Assembly: GCA_030141605.1 (NCBI GenBank)
Contig: JAQGDQ010000044.1
Location: 344,001-408,000 of the forward strand
Reading direction: 5' to 3'
DNA from: Tubiluchus corallicola
Taxonomy: Eukaryota; Priapulida; Priapulimorpha; Priapulimorphida; Tubiluchidae
DNA: 64,000 bases
The position numbers were made by a program, and so were the translations under genes. Of this stretch, positions 24,973 through 37,297 are shown one piece after another. Positions within the stretch are counted from its first letter, which is position 1; each line of letters begins with the position of its first letter. The notes under the pieces were generated by a model. The model saw only the letters and a program-made list of their open reading frames with translations. It ran no database searches and had not been told where the DNA came from.

Positions 24973-25180
24973 TTGTGCTGTGGCAATTTATGCAACGGCG
25001 ATTGATTTACGTAAATTTTCATGACCATTCTCACCAAAAAATAGTCTGAAAAAATACAAAACATCAACTGTCAATTTATTGTGCTGTGGCAATTTATGCC
25101 ACGGCAATTGATTTACGTAAATTTTCATGACCATTCTCACCAAAAAATAGTCTGAAAAAATACAAAACATAAACTGTCAA
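24973..25180 (-). repeat. 106-bp tandem duplication spanning the SLC45A3 5'UTR acceptor
   Basis: Two copies about 106 bp apart differ at only a few positions. Each holds, on the minus strand, a TATTTTTTCAG acceptor followed by ACTATTTTTTGGTGAGAATG. The inner copy leads into the 5' UTR just before the SLC45A3 ATG (exon start about 25045). The outer copy duplicates that acceptor (about 25151). Confidence 0.85.
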
Positions 25181-25559
25181 TGTTAAAGCTTAACTACAAC
25201 TTGTTATCATATAACAATTTACTATAAACAACAGAATGTCTAATCAAGAATGTCAGTTTTACAACACGTAACTTCTTTCCCTTTTCGACTGTAAATTTTG
25301 AACAATTAAGTATACTGGTTGCAGGGACACACGCAATATGTTGCAACATTTTCTTAAGCAAAAAATGTCACTTTGGTGCTGTGAAAATTTTGCAATGTGC
25401 ATCTGTTTTTCACAAAATGTAAGAATTGTAGTAGTACTTACACAGCTCTCTTTAGCTCAGTGGGTTTCGTATAATTAATAACTATTGGTTTCAAAGTGAT
25501 ATTTGCAAATTTGTATATTTTATTATTTTAATACTACCTTTTTCTTTCACATTATTATC

Positions 25560-25715
25560 TAAATTCCGCACATTCACCGATCTTTAAAATAATGTCAACG
25601 TGCAAAGGACCTCATGGTCGTATGTTGCCTTTCCGTTTAGCTTTGTTCTTGCACATGCTCTCTTGTAATTATTGTCTTTAGCCACGTGTGTGAAATAAAC
25701 GATCTATCTAGTGTA
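25560..25715 (+). mobile_element. LINE 3' end fragment
   Basis: It ends GTGTGAAATAAACGATCTAT with a short CTAT repeat. The CACGTGTGTGAAATAAA end resembles the tails at 4452 and, on the opposite strand, at 62700. Confidence 0.45.
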
Positions 25716-26214
25716 GCCACTCTTATTTGAACACTTATTCATTAATAATTTAGTTACGTTAATAATTGTGACCTAAAGTAAATTCCAAGTTAGCAATACT
25801 AATAGTAATTTAAAGTAAGATGAAGCTTAAATCCAAACCTGTAAAGACATAAGACAGTATTAAGTAACCGTACCTAAGCATTGCCGCGTCCAGAAACTTT
25901 AATAGGATAAACATAAGCTAAAACTTAGAGCTTACACATGAACATGGGTTAACTAGCAAATTCACGGTTACAGGTTTTGTGCACTTAATAAATTTAGTCA
26001 CTGTTTTGTGTTACCAGTGTGTAATTATGTCAAGTTTTTTTTGCTATCTAAGAAAAGAGAAGTAATCTTTGTACGGCTGCGTATCGCACAGTGTGTGGGC
26101 GGAGCTGACTCATGGTATTGTCTTTGCCACAGTGATAAAAGTGTTTTAGAATGGGCAGTGTGAAAAAAACAGAATTGCTATTATCGTAATTTTAACAAGA
26201 TTAATTTTCTTTGC

Positions 26215-26390
26215 TGCAGCTTGTTGCTTTTGTTGTTGCTTGTGTTGTCAATATAGATGTCGTTGTTATTATGGCTGCTAGTGTCGTTGACGTAATGTCG
26301 TTTTTGCTTTTGCTGTTGTTGCTGTTATTGTTGTTGTTTTAACGGCTCTTCTTGTTATCGTCCCCGTTGTTGTTTTGACGTTGTACAGTA
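26215..26390. repeat. GTT/GCT trinucleotide-rich tract
   Basis: Degenerate TTGTTGTTGCT repeats resembling the tracts at 16859 and 17419. No supported gene. Confidence 0.6.
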
Positions 26391-26959
26391 CAATGCCTTT
26401 ATTTATCGCCTGTTTTTACAAAATAAAACATCATCCTACAGGCTGTTTTCACAGACCATTTTTACTAAAAACAATATAGTCTCTTTACAAATTATAACAT
26501 GAAATACACGTACTTCACAAGCTTGCATGCAACTATTATATTCCTCATGTGCTCACTCATTCACCCCTCATGCACTTCGCTCACTTTAACCAAAATTTAC
26601 ACATAATTTTTATAATTATAGTGAAGTAAATTTCCAGTTAGGTGGTGGTAAGGCTTGATAGGATTTAAGTCATTACATACCAATTATATTTTCCTATAGT
26701 TCAGTAACTCAGTTTCAATGAATTTACTCCATAACATGCAGTTCTGTAATGACTCATTTTATCTAAATTTTAATGTCAGGTTACTGGAGTGGGTTCTCAC
26801 TAAGTCTTATTGTCGTTGATTTGTTAGTAATAATTATTACTGTTGCTAATGATATTGTTATTATTGCTGCATGTAAATGCACTCCTATAATGGGAGTTCC
26901 TATTGCAAAAGTATTTCTAGCACAGCAAAACGACAACATCATCTCTGGAATCTCACGTC

Positions 26960-27430
26960 CTCTGACATGACCCTGCCAATCACATTACTCCACACTGCCT
27001 TGTCACCTGCAACGTCCCATGTCTCTGTATTTTTGATATCTAATAGTGTGTTGATAAATCCTTTTGGGTGAAATTGATGTAAGTCACCAGCTGCCCTCCT
27101 TACAGTTTCTTTTCTTTCTGTAACGCTTCTCTGAAAGCTAATTTTAATGGGCTGTCATCTGGTACTTGTATAACATGTCCTATCCATTTTAATTTTCTTT
27201 TGATTTTAATTGTCCATTTCTATGCCTTGACTTTGTTAACAGATTCTGGTTTGATAATTTCTTTGGCCATTTTATTCCTAGAATGTTCCTGTAGTTTCTT
27301 CTTTGAAATGCATCAATTTCTTATTTGCGTTGTACTTTGATTGGATTTTACTTTGATTGTCCATAAATTGGAGTTATAGAGTAACACAGTTTCCACAAGT
27401 GCCACAAAAATTCTACTGGCCACAGATACA
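26960..27430 (-). mobile_element. LINE remnant: ORF2 C-terminal region
   Basis: On the minus strand, broken frames read in order VLLYNSNLWTIK (27405-27365), KIKRKLKWIGHVIQVPDD (about 27205-27155) and a terminal Trp/Val region. These match the LLYG-x-x-(S/T)-W and LKWxGHVxRxPDD motifs of non-LTR ORF2 C-termini. Stops and frameshifts show decay. It lies in the spacer between SLC45A3 and the J-domain gene. Confidence 0.7.
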
Positions 27431-30400
27431 AAACTTCGAAAGTTTTATCCCGCAATTTATATAATGGACTGTAGTGACAACTTACGGCAAAGCAAAGTAA
27501 AATTTATTATGTTTCGATGGAATTGAGCTGGAAATTTTAAGTTGTATTTTAGTTATAAATTTCTGCACCAATATTCTCAGCTTTTATTCCGGATAACTGT
27601 GTTGCAGCATTAAACGGTATTGCAACGGCATTGGACGTGCAGAATAATAGTTAAACAATATATAGATATGATTCACAGTTGTGCCAGGTCCGCAAACAGG
27701 TGTCAATCCTACACATTCAACATTCCACAAATCTGCAAGAAAATTATAGCAATCCTATGCATATGTTTGCCGGGCAGCGGATACTGAGGATAGATCTTTC
27801 CGGGCTTTTCCTCTGGTATCAAAGTGCTTACGCAAGATGTTGGTGGTAAACAATGACTACAAATGTTTTTAGTGTTTCAAATTAAAATTATTATAGATAG
27901 TGCAATTTACACATCATATAGTTTCGGCTTTAAACTTATACTCTTGTTTTTGCCAAATCATTGCCAGAAAGCACAAGGTGTGGCGCCACAAACGAATAAA
28001 AATGACTGCGATCATGAAGAGAATCTGAAACTTTAATTTTCGCAATCACTTCCTTAGAAACGGTGCGTAGTATAAGAAGTTTTATAACTGCTGCTTAATG
28101 GATATAGTATGAGAAACATTTGAACCACAAATAAAGACATATTTTATTTTTTATATTGATCATCGATGTTTTTAAAACATTTCGCCTAGTGGCCTACATT
28201 GTACGGCAATTCGTGTCAAGTGGTGACTGGTAAATAATATGAGTAGTCTAATACTGAATGGTTTCAAATAATGTTCAAATATTAGAGTTATTATGTTCAC
28301 TGCATCATACTGTTGGTATCTGACACGCTTTAATTGATAGACTAAGTATAAACTAGTTTTAAATTGTTATATAAAAGTAATATAATAATAAAACAATTTA
28401 GACAAATTAACTATAACTTATAAGATCTGAATTATAAGTTTGTTTCTGATTTGTTGTAGTTTTGCACTGTGGGTAGGAAGGCATTTTATTTTATCTTTTG
28501 CCGGTGGCTATGTTGGTGTGAATTTACCAAATTTTCTAACCACAGTGCTACATCTTATTTTAATAAGATGACCACATTTTTCGTTTAAATCATTTTTTTA
28601 AAAGTGAAATTTTTATTAAGAATTGTAATTCATTTCTAACTAATTAATGAGAGATAAATGTAAATCGTTAATGCCATCACCTACTAGAATATTCAACATA
28701 AGCATTGAGAGAAGATTGGAGGGGTAAAATGCGATCATTTATGCTTAATCCCCTCTCCACGATGTAAGCTGTAACAAATATGTATCTGTAGCACGTACTC
28801 ACCATCGTCGCTACTGTCACCAGGTCATTCAAATTTACCATATGACAAATATTCATTTATCTCTTTGTACGATATAGAACAATCATTACTATTAGGTTCG
28901 ATAGGCAGGTCACGAAAAGTTGTTACACAGTACAAAGTTAGAGGAGGGATAATGAAAAGATTGTAGAAGGCGCCTAGTCTGCTATCCTTTACTAGGTACG
29001 GAAAACTATTATTAGACACTAGCGGACATGTAAATTTACTGTTGATTGATTTGGGAAACATTATTCAATTTTTAATATTATTGCATTTACTATTACTATT
29101 ATGCATTAGTGCACCTTAGCTACTCCCGCTGCTACATTGTACAGTCAAATTTTCACGGGACCAAAATATTTTTTGTATTAAGCGGGTATCATACTATCCA
29201 TTGCACGTATTTTTACTTCTGATATAAAATAGTAATTTACGAACGTGTAGTCCCTTAGTCAGTTTCTTCTGTCAGGGAGCATAATTTAAGCTTGTTTAAC
29301 CTTTTGTTTGGCATAAGTACAAACTGCAGAATTATTTCAACATGTTAATAGTTATTTGCTTTGGTTAGTCTAAACTCTAAAGCAAGTATTGGGTTAGAGG
29401 TGTCAGTGAGTCTGCGGTATGTTGCTACCACGAATGTACAGTCTGTATTTACTACAGCCACTGCTGGTATTACAATTGAATACGTTTAAGCGAGGCCTAG
29501 ATGTTTAGGGATGGGAAGGCAGATACTAACAAGTAGGCCTACAACTTTTAATTATAGGTACCGTATAGATACCACAATTAGCAGAAGATATGTTCATTCC
29601 GCACAAATAATGTGAAACAAAAAACTAAAATTCAAAGTGTGAAAAAATGGGCATTAAAAAAATTTAAAACATTACTGTTAACCAGTGGGAAATAAACAAA
29701 CTTTGATTCCGACTACTTTAAATACATCTTCTGAGCTAGTGAGGCAAGGCAGAAACATTCTTTGTGGCCAGCTGCCTGTATCACCTAAAGTTATGAGAAA
29801 CTGTAATAACGCTCAGAACTCTGTACTGGTCATAGATGCAATGCCATGCACTTGTATTCTGTTAGTATGTTGTCTTTTATCTTGGTGTGGTAATTATTGC
29901 AGAAGTCTAGGAATTTAATTCGCTTTCTACGAAACACAATTTTCTTCCTTATAATTTGTTCTGTGTTTTTAAAAAAAATTTCTTAATGTTGGAACTTTGG
30001 CTGTTCCAAGAAATAGCAAAAATATATAGAATGCCTGGCATCTCACAGAGTGCCAAAACAAACCAGGTAAAGTGCCTAAAATAATTCTTTCTACACTTTT
30101 CCTGGGCATTATATATGATGCAAAAGTTTGTCTATGCAAAGTTGTCTAGGTAACTCTTAGATTTTTAATATACTTTCCTAGGCATTTTACTTAATGTCAA
30201 TTAATTTAGTTTTAGGGAATGTGTGAAATTGAATTTTGCTTTTTTGGTTGGATGATAGATAGATGGATACATACATAGATAGATAGATAGACAGGTAGAT
30301 CGATAGAAAGGTAGATGGATGGGCAGACAGAGAGACTGACAAAATGCAAGCTTTATGGCCTACTATTCCGGCTGTAATTTGTAATTTGTAAATTGCTTTC

Positions 30401-30590
30401 ATTAACAAGTCAAATTTTAAACTATTGCGAAAAATAAGCTCTAAACCTTGCGTAAAATTGTGAACAAATTTGAGAAGATTTTTACGAATCTTACCTCAGG
30501 CTTACTAGATGTGGAAAGTGACCACCTGATTGTTAGAGATGGTGACGTTGCACCAACCACACAGCTTAGTTTAGTATATTAGGTAATGGC
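27431..30590. other. Spacer with no recognised gene
   Basis: AT-rich. A 78-codon minus frame at 28825-29061 and broken minus frames at about 27600-27860 have no recognised homology. A (GATA)n tract is noted separately. Confidence 0.5.
30256..30330. repeat. GATA-type microsatellite
   Basis: Imperfect (GATA)n / (GGATA)n run. Confidence 0.8.
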
Positions 30591-30890
30591 GTGTTCAGAC
30601 TAGCAAGTTTTCTCTCGCTAATATTAACTCTCCAAGTAACTTGCAAGCATTTTCAGGCTAGAGAGCAAAACTTGGTGTGAAGTATTCTCTTCCAGTAAGT
30701 TGACGCACTCTTCTCTATTCACTACAAGAAATATCAAGAGCAACTCGCCAAGGCATTCACTACAGACAGTATCTCGCAGCAACCGTCAGAGAGTTTGCAA
30801 TTTCTTGCCTACAGTAACTTCCAAGGTAGTTCACACTTGTGATTTTACTGTCAGAGAAAAACTTATGACACAAAACTCGCTAGTCTGAAC
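30591..30890. mobile_element. MITE with 19-20 bp terminal inverted repeats
   Basis: The left end GTTCAGACTAGCAAGTTTT and right end AAAACTCGCTAGTCTGAAC are inverted copies with one mismatch. About 300 bp, non-coding. No clear target duplication was seen, so the superfamily is not assigned. Confidence 0.75.
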
Positions 30891-31517
30891 TAGTTTTATG
30901 CATTCCGTGCAATACCTAGGCAATTAATAAAATATTTAGCAAAAGGTTGATTCTACAGACATTATGTTCATTTTACCCATTGCTAAAGTCAGTTTCCGCA
31001 TTTAATATAAATCCTAGCTATTATGCGAAACGTCTATTTAGAGTGTGAAAAAGCCATGACAAAAAGATATATTTCACATTTTTCTCAAAATACAGGGGTT
31101 ATATGAAATGCCTAGGAATTTTATGAAATGCCTAAATTTTACACATTGTGTGTGACAACATACATATTGTTTGCTTGAGTTGTTAATATCGAAAAGTGTA
31201 CTTATTATTATTATTTTTTATTATTATTGTTGTTATTATTTATTACGTACACGAATGATACAATACGTATTAGTACACTGATACACTGCGCATGTAGAAA
31301 AACACCGTAGTGAACCTTGATGAAAATCTAGCATTAACTAAAATTATAAAATGTGTGTATTCTTTTTTAATTCAAATAATTTCGAATTGTTGACACAGTT
31401 TTACTTCTTAAATTGGCCTGTCTATTAAGTTGTGACAAGTAAAGAAAATCAGTAAGACACAAGGATATTTTTTACATCATTTCGATTGTGCTGTTTTTAT
31501 TGTAGATTACCGAGAAG

Positions 31518-34500
31518 ATGGTAAATCTATCAAAGAAAAATGCTTATGAGATTTTACATTTACCATATGGTGCTAGCTTAGATGCCATCAGGTAAACTTT
31601 CTGGAGTTGTATGTTCTTCTGTCAATCTGCACGTTTGCTTTTCTGAAATTAATTATGACGTTTTGTTGTATAACGGAACTGACTGGCTAACAGTAACATT
31701 CGCTAACTTCCATATATGTGTGCTTGCAAACCAAAACTGTCCATAAGTCATAGTTAAAACTACATTCTACTTCAAAATAGAATGCATCAAAAATTGGTCG
31801 TGTCAATTTTTTGTTTTTTATAAAAACGAACGCTAAATATATTGGACTTTTATCAAATCATCAGGAAATGTTAAAGAAATACTAAAAATCTAATTTTATA
31901 ATCCCGTACCCACTTCGGTGCCTAAAAACTAGCACTGCAATTGTAAAAAAACTTGTACAGTAGTTGCCGCTTAATAGATTCACTTTGGGACCAACGTGTT
32001 TTGGCCCAATTAACCGATTGAACCTATTAACCGATGGGCGTAGTATTACTGCTATAGAAGTATGAGTTGTCAGCTTACTATGCACTGCAAAGGCTTTCTA
32101 TCAATTTTAGAAACGAAGTAATGCCTAAATTCCTTTGTGCAGTTAAAAATTAGAAAAAAACTATTTTAAAATATTAACTTATATAAGTGAATTAACAATA
32201 AATCAACTGTTAGATTTTTACGCTTTACGCTTATACTCCATCTTTCAAACTTCTCAACTCTATGACCTTATTTGCTGTATGATGTTTACTCTTGTAAGTC
32301 ACAAGGAATACTGGCTGATTACTATACCTGCATCTTTGACTATTAACTCATTAAGCCTGAAAGCGTGATTTGCAACTTTGCAACTAAAGGAAACCGCTAG
32401 GGAAGTGACTAGATGTTTAGCTTCCAGAAATTCTTTGGGTACCAAGGTTAATTGCAGTGGGCGAGCGGTTAACAGATTCAAAGCAAAACCTTTTTAACTT
32501 AACTTAATTGTTTCTACATATATAATGCACAAAAGGGAAGTAAAGATGACATAAAAGTAGGAAAGGCTGTTTGGGCACATACAGATGTCTTATTTTAAAT
32601 AAGTGAAGGAAAAATATTGAGTCAATTAAGCAAAGTTATTTGAGTCAATTACCAATAGTTTTTATGTATATTTGAATAGAAGCGGCCCGTTTCAGGGGTT
32701 TTTGAGTCAATTAAACAATTGAGTCTATTAACCGTGAGTCTATTGAGCTGCGACTACTGTATTTTCAAACTTCAATGAAGTAGTCATTTTGCTTCAGTTT
32801 TTTTGGCTTCCAAGCCCAGATGTTTGTCTGGAAGAGCCGTCTACTGGATTTAAACATAACTTCAATGTGTTCTTGCAAAGTCCATACCAACATTTGTGAG
32901 GTTGCTAAGTGTTTTGTAGAAACATGATAAAAACCAATGGCTAACTTTAACAGCGATTTTCTCAAGGTTACGTTTTTCAGTGTGTAGCCTGCACTTCAAC
33001 TTCAACGTGGATTATCTCAGCTTAGAAATAATGTAGAGCGATGAGCTTGGTATCAAAATGATACTCATAAAATAGAGATTCAGAATGTATGAATAACTAG
33101 AAAATGGTTAATTGCCGACTTATGGACAATTTTGCTATGCAAGCACACGTCTGTTAAAGTTCACGTCACAAGTTTTTTCTCTATTTCTTGGCCTGTAAGT
33201 GCCTCTGGAAATATGAAATATTACTTAATTTCAGCGATATATAATTAGTAGGTTCTTGTGACCATAGGGCCTTGGCCACAGGGCTTTATTAAGCCAGTTA
33301 TATTATATCCATCCTGTGCTTATAGAGATTATCGAGTCCTCAGAAACCTGACTAGCATTTTTCAGATCTGCATGCACTCTGAGTTTGTGCTTTCTATAGT
33401 GCATAATTGATTGGATGTGACATAGTAGTAAGTTATTAACAGAAATACAGTAGGCGCCGCTTAATAGATTCATGGTTAATAGACTCAATCGCTTAACTGA
33501 CTCAAAAATGCCTGGTATAGGCCGCTCCTATTCAAATGTACATAAAAATTATCGATAATTGACTCAAATAACTCCGCATAATTGACTAAATATTTTTCCT
33601 TCACATACAAATAAGATATTTGTATGTGCCCGAAGAGCCTTTCCTACTAATATCATCTTTACCTCGCTTTTGTGCGCTATAATATATGTAGAAACAATCA
33701 CGTTATGTACCGTTTTGTTTGTAAGCAAGTGCGTTTATCATGCGCTGTTATGGTAGTGTAGCGGTTTTGCTTTGAATATGTTAACCTATTACCCAAGAAT
33801 TTCTGGAAGCTAAACACTTTGTCACTTGTCTTGCGGTTTCCTTTTGATGCTCTCGTTGTAAATCATGCTTTCATGCTTAATCAGTTAACAATCAAAGATG
33901 CAGGTACAGTAATCTCTAAATATCACCTAAAATATCATCTATCATGTAAAACTTAATATCATCTCTTTCCAAGGTTCTTTAATAATCCCGTCCAACCTAA
34001 TAATCAGCGTTACGTAACCAGATTGAATGAGTTTGTCGTAAATTTCTATAGAACAGACGTGGCACGGCAATTCATTGCAAATGTTGGCCCAAGGCCTTGG
34101 AATGACATAAATGATGAATTAAAAACTGTCCAGCCAATTCAAAAATTTAAAAAGAAATATAAAGCAATGATTTTCAACAAGTACAACATTTCTTAATATC
34201 CTACACCTACTGCAGCAGTCATACCACAATCCTGCTACAGATTATGCAAAACAAGACATAATTGATAAATCTTTAGAGCTGATGTATACATCACACAATT
34301 TACTATCTTTCTTCCTACTATTTCCACTAACACATCCTTTACCCTACCTGTGTGATCTAACCTTTCTCCCAGTTCTTTTTTTGTTCACTCATCCATTCTT
34401 TTTTTATCTGATGACACATGACAGTGGGCTTATACAAGCCTTTGCTTCTCTAGCCCACTGCAGTACAATTATTCTTTTATGATAACGATAGTGAATGAAA

Positions 34501-37297
34501 CATAATAATTTAATACAGTATGAAGTAACAATTTTGATGTCACTATGTATTTAACGCCATTATGTTGTACTGAATGTGATAGTAATAAAAACTTCAAACA
34601 CTTCAAAAAAAAACATCAGCCAGTATTCCTTGTAACTTACGAGAGTAAACATCATACAGCAAATAAGAGCATAGAGTTAAGAACTTTGCAGCTCAGGCAC
34701 GCCAGGCGCTAAATGTTTTACGAGAATACACGCATCACACAGCAACAGATTTTCAACGTTTTTGTAATTATGAGAACTTTGTGAGCCAACTTCTTCACAA
34801 CAAAACGAAGCAGCAGACTTTGCAAGAATTTGTTGTAATTTTTGCAAATAAACAGACTTATGTGATTTAGAAAAGTATACTTTTTAATCTATTGCTAATA
34901 AACTTATATAAATTAATATTTCAAAATATTTTTTTAAATTTTTAACTGCACAAAGGAATTTAGGCATTACTTTGTTTTTAAAATTCATTAAAAGCCTTTG
35001 TAGTGCATGCTAATGAGACGACTCATAGTTCTGTACTAGTAATACTACGCCATCGGTTAATAAGGTCAATCTGTTAATTGACACAAAACACTTCGGTCCC
35101 AAAGTGAGTCTATTAAGCGGCGCCTACTGTAAATTGTGTTTTATCTAGTATTTCATTAACCCATAATAATCCTCTTGTACTACAACAGTCTGGTTGCGAT
35201 TTTTTCTGCTTCTAGCCTTATAGCATATTTTTTTATTTTTTTTGTCAACTCCGCTAAATGAAATGTGTTGAAATGAGTGGCAATTTATTTTCCATGTGCA
35301 TTCAAAATATTTGCAACATATTTAAATGCACAACTTGTAAACTTATTCGCACATTAATATTATACATACAGAAAAAAATTATATTTTTAACATACGTGTT
35401 CTGATTGGTAACTAGCTTTTGTTGCTTTTCCTTTTGTAGGTCTTCTTATATACACTTAGCATCAAAATGGCATCCGGATAAAAATGGGCAGTCAACAAAA
35501 GCACAGGAGCAATTTCATAATGTAAGTACAGCTTACAAGCGATTGAAAGAAAGACCTGATATTGATAGCGAAGTGTGTGTTAGTATGTCCATAGCCGAAA
35601 TGTTACACGTGTTTCATGAATTGTCATCAGTGAGAAGGGCCATGAATGGCATTTCAAGTGATTCTGACATGTCAGACGATGATGACGACGATGATGATTT
35701 TATACAGCACTGCATCGATAGGTTCAATGATAAGCTAACAAGAAGGAAAGAAAATGCAGAAAAAGGTGTGTGGGTTACGGTGAATCCGCGTTCGGATGAT
35801 CAGGCTAGAAAGAATGCCAGTGAGCTTTTAGATCAGGAGGAGAAGGAGAAGAGGAAAGCTGCAAAAAGAAGAGCAAAGAAGAAGCGAAGAAAAGAGAAGA
35901 AAAAACTAGAAAAAGAAAATAATATGTGTGGTCAACAAAATGGCGTAGAAAATAGGGCACGTCTGGTTAGCACAGATTCGTCCGGAGACGAGGAGAGCTT
36001 GGATATTAATAGTGCTTTCGTCGCTACAGCGGCTAATAAAAAAATTACAAGCATAACTCAGTATTCTACAAAAAAGGGAAAAGATGGCAAGTTTGGTGAC
36101 ACTAACGATGATGGTGACAATTTTGATCCCGTTGTTCTGCAGAGCCGCCAGCTTGCGATACGAGGAAATGAAATGGCTAACCTTGGACATTACTCGGCAG
36201 CCGTTGACCTGTTTAGCGAAGCCATCAAACTTGACCCAAAGGATTTTAGGTTTTTTGGCAATCGCTCTTACTGTTATGATCGGCTAGGGCAGTTTGAAAA
36301 AGCTTTAAAAGATGCTGATAAGGCGATTAGTCTACAGCCTTGTTGGCCAAAAGGATATTTTAGGAAAGGTCGCGCTCTGTCGGGGTTGAAATTATATGCC
36401 GAAGCAGAATGTGCCTTCGAACAAGTTTTAAAACTAGACAAGCTGTGCGAGGATGCTATGCAAGAATTGTTAAAGGTCAGAACTTATCAAATTACTGATA
36501 TGGGCTTTAGTAAAAATCAAGCAGAAGCAGCAATCAAGCAACATGTTTCTGTACAGGCCGCCTTAGATTCTTTATTGGCCGGAGTTTTTGCGGAAGCTTC
36601 CGTGAAACCTTCGGTAACTGAAGCTCACACATTTAAAGAACAGCCTTCACTTGTCACTGTGACTACTGCTGATTCGGCAGTGCACGTACAGGGTGGGGCA
36701 GACCGTTTAAAAATGAATCCAAAAAACCCGGAAGGTCTCACTTCACTCTGGGTGGGCAACGTTTTACCCGAAGTCACTGAAAAGCAGTTAGTGTCTTTAT
36801 TCTCAAAATATGGTATTCTGACGGGTATTCGCATGATACCAGAAAAATTCTGTGCTTTTGTGAATTACAAGACCCAAGCATCTGCCGGAAAAGCTATGTC
36901 CCATTTACAAGGAACCGAATGCGCTGGGCAGCGGCTCCTTATTAAGTTTCCTGATAACCCACTAGTCAATGGTCAGCAGGTGACGGTGATAAAGAAAACA
37001 AAACCCTCGAAGGAGAGCAAACAGCAACAGCAACAAATTCATAAAGGCAACAAACAGCAGCAACAGCAACAAAATTTAGCTCTGCAAAAACATCTGCAAC
37101 AGCAACAGCAACAGCAGCAGTTACAGCAGCAACAACAAGCTGCAAAAAATGCATCAAAAGAGAAGCTTTCTGGACCAGTCAACGGAAACGAATGCTACTT
37201 CTGGCGTACAACCGGGTGTGTTTACGGCAACAACTGTCGATACGATCATTTACCAGCCCACAAAGGTGTAGACAAGAAACCCTGGCAGAAGACATAA
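31518..37297 (+). CDS. J-domain / TPR / UBA-like / RRM / CCCH protein, TTC31-like (643 aa)
   Basis: Join 31518-31591 and 35440-37297; the phase-2 junction rebuilds an Arg in LDAIRSSYIHLASKWHPDKN, completing a J domain (residues about 8-65, HPD present). Then come an acidic run (DMSDDDDDDDD), a Lys/Glu-rich coiled-coil-like linker (about 150-185), TPR repeats (about 256-370; MANLGHYSAAVDLFSEAI), a UBA-like segment (about 375-408; DMGF), an RRM (about 458-531; LWVGNVLPEV, FCAFVNY), poly-Gln (about 552-593) and a C-x7-C-x5-C-x3-H zinc finger (about 610-629). The mix suggests a co-chaperone-like RNA-binding protein; the function is inferred only. The TPR part recalls TTC31, but orthology is not proven. 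An acceptor-like TTTTTATTGTAG ends 12 bases before the ATG with an open frame, so a 5' exon, probably non-coding, lies upstream. Intron 1 (3.8 kb) is mostly transposons. Confidence 0.9.
31717..33148. mobile_element. Inverted-repeat DNA element (copy 2), interrupted
   Basis: It has the same ends as 7939-8575 (GTGTGCTTGCAAACCAAAAC on the left; ATGCAAGCACAC on the right). About 630 bp of it align with copy 1. A pogo-like element (31958-32759) splits it at a TA. Copy 1 serves as the uninterrupted reference. It lies in intron 1 of the J-domain gene. Confidence 0.8.
31958..32759. mobile_element. pogo/Tigger-like non-autonomous element A
   Basis: The left end is CAGTAGTTGCCGCTTAATAG and the right end, inverted, CAGTAGTCGCAGCTCAATAG, flanked by TA on both sides (31956-31957 and 32760-32761). 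CAGT-type ends with TA duplication are typical of Tc1/mariner pogo/Tigger relatives. Internal TTAATAGACTCA-type subterminal repeats are present, with no transposase. It is an antiparallel relative of element B. Confidence 0.8.
33448..35129. mobile_element. pogo/Tigger-like non-autonomous element B
   Basis: Near-perfect terminal inverted repeats begin CAGTAGGCGCCGCTTAATAG at both ends, with flanking TA at 33446-33447 and 35130-35131. It aligns in reverse orientation with element A along most of its length. The extra 700 bp are a LINE 3' end at 33915-34614. Confidence 0.85.
33915..34614 (+). mobile_element. LINE 3' fragment nested in element B
   Basis: A C-terminal ORF2 frame runs to a stop at 34194-34196 (FIANVGPRPWNDINDELKT and a Lys-rich end). 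A pyrimidine-rich 3' UTR and a CTTCAAAAAAAAA tail follow. Element A has the empty site (GTAATCAGCC), fixing the insertion to within a few bases; only ATC is a possible target duplication. Confidence 0.8.

Noticed and set aside
27600-27860. Broken minus-strand frames with VCGPGTTVNHIYILF
   Set aside because: Interrupted by stops; no family recognised. Possibly a decayed repeat, but not supportable.
28825-29061. 78-codon minus-strand frame
   Set aside because: No recognisable domain, splice context or neighbouring exon; could be chance or an old repeat.
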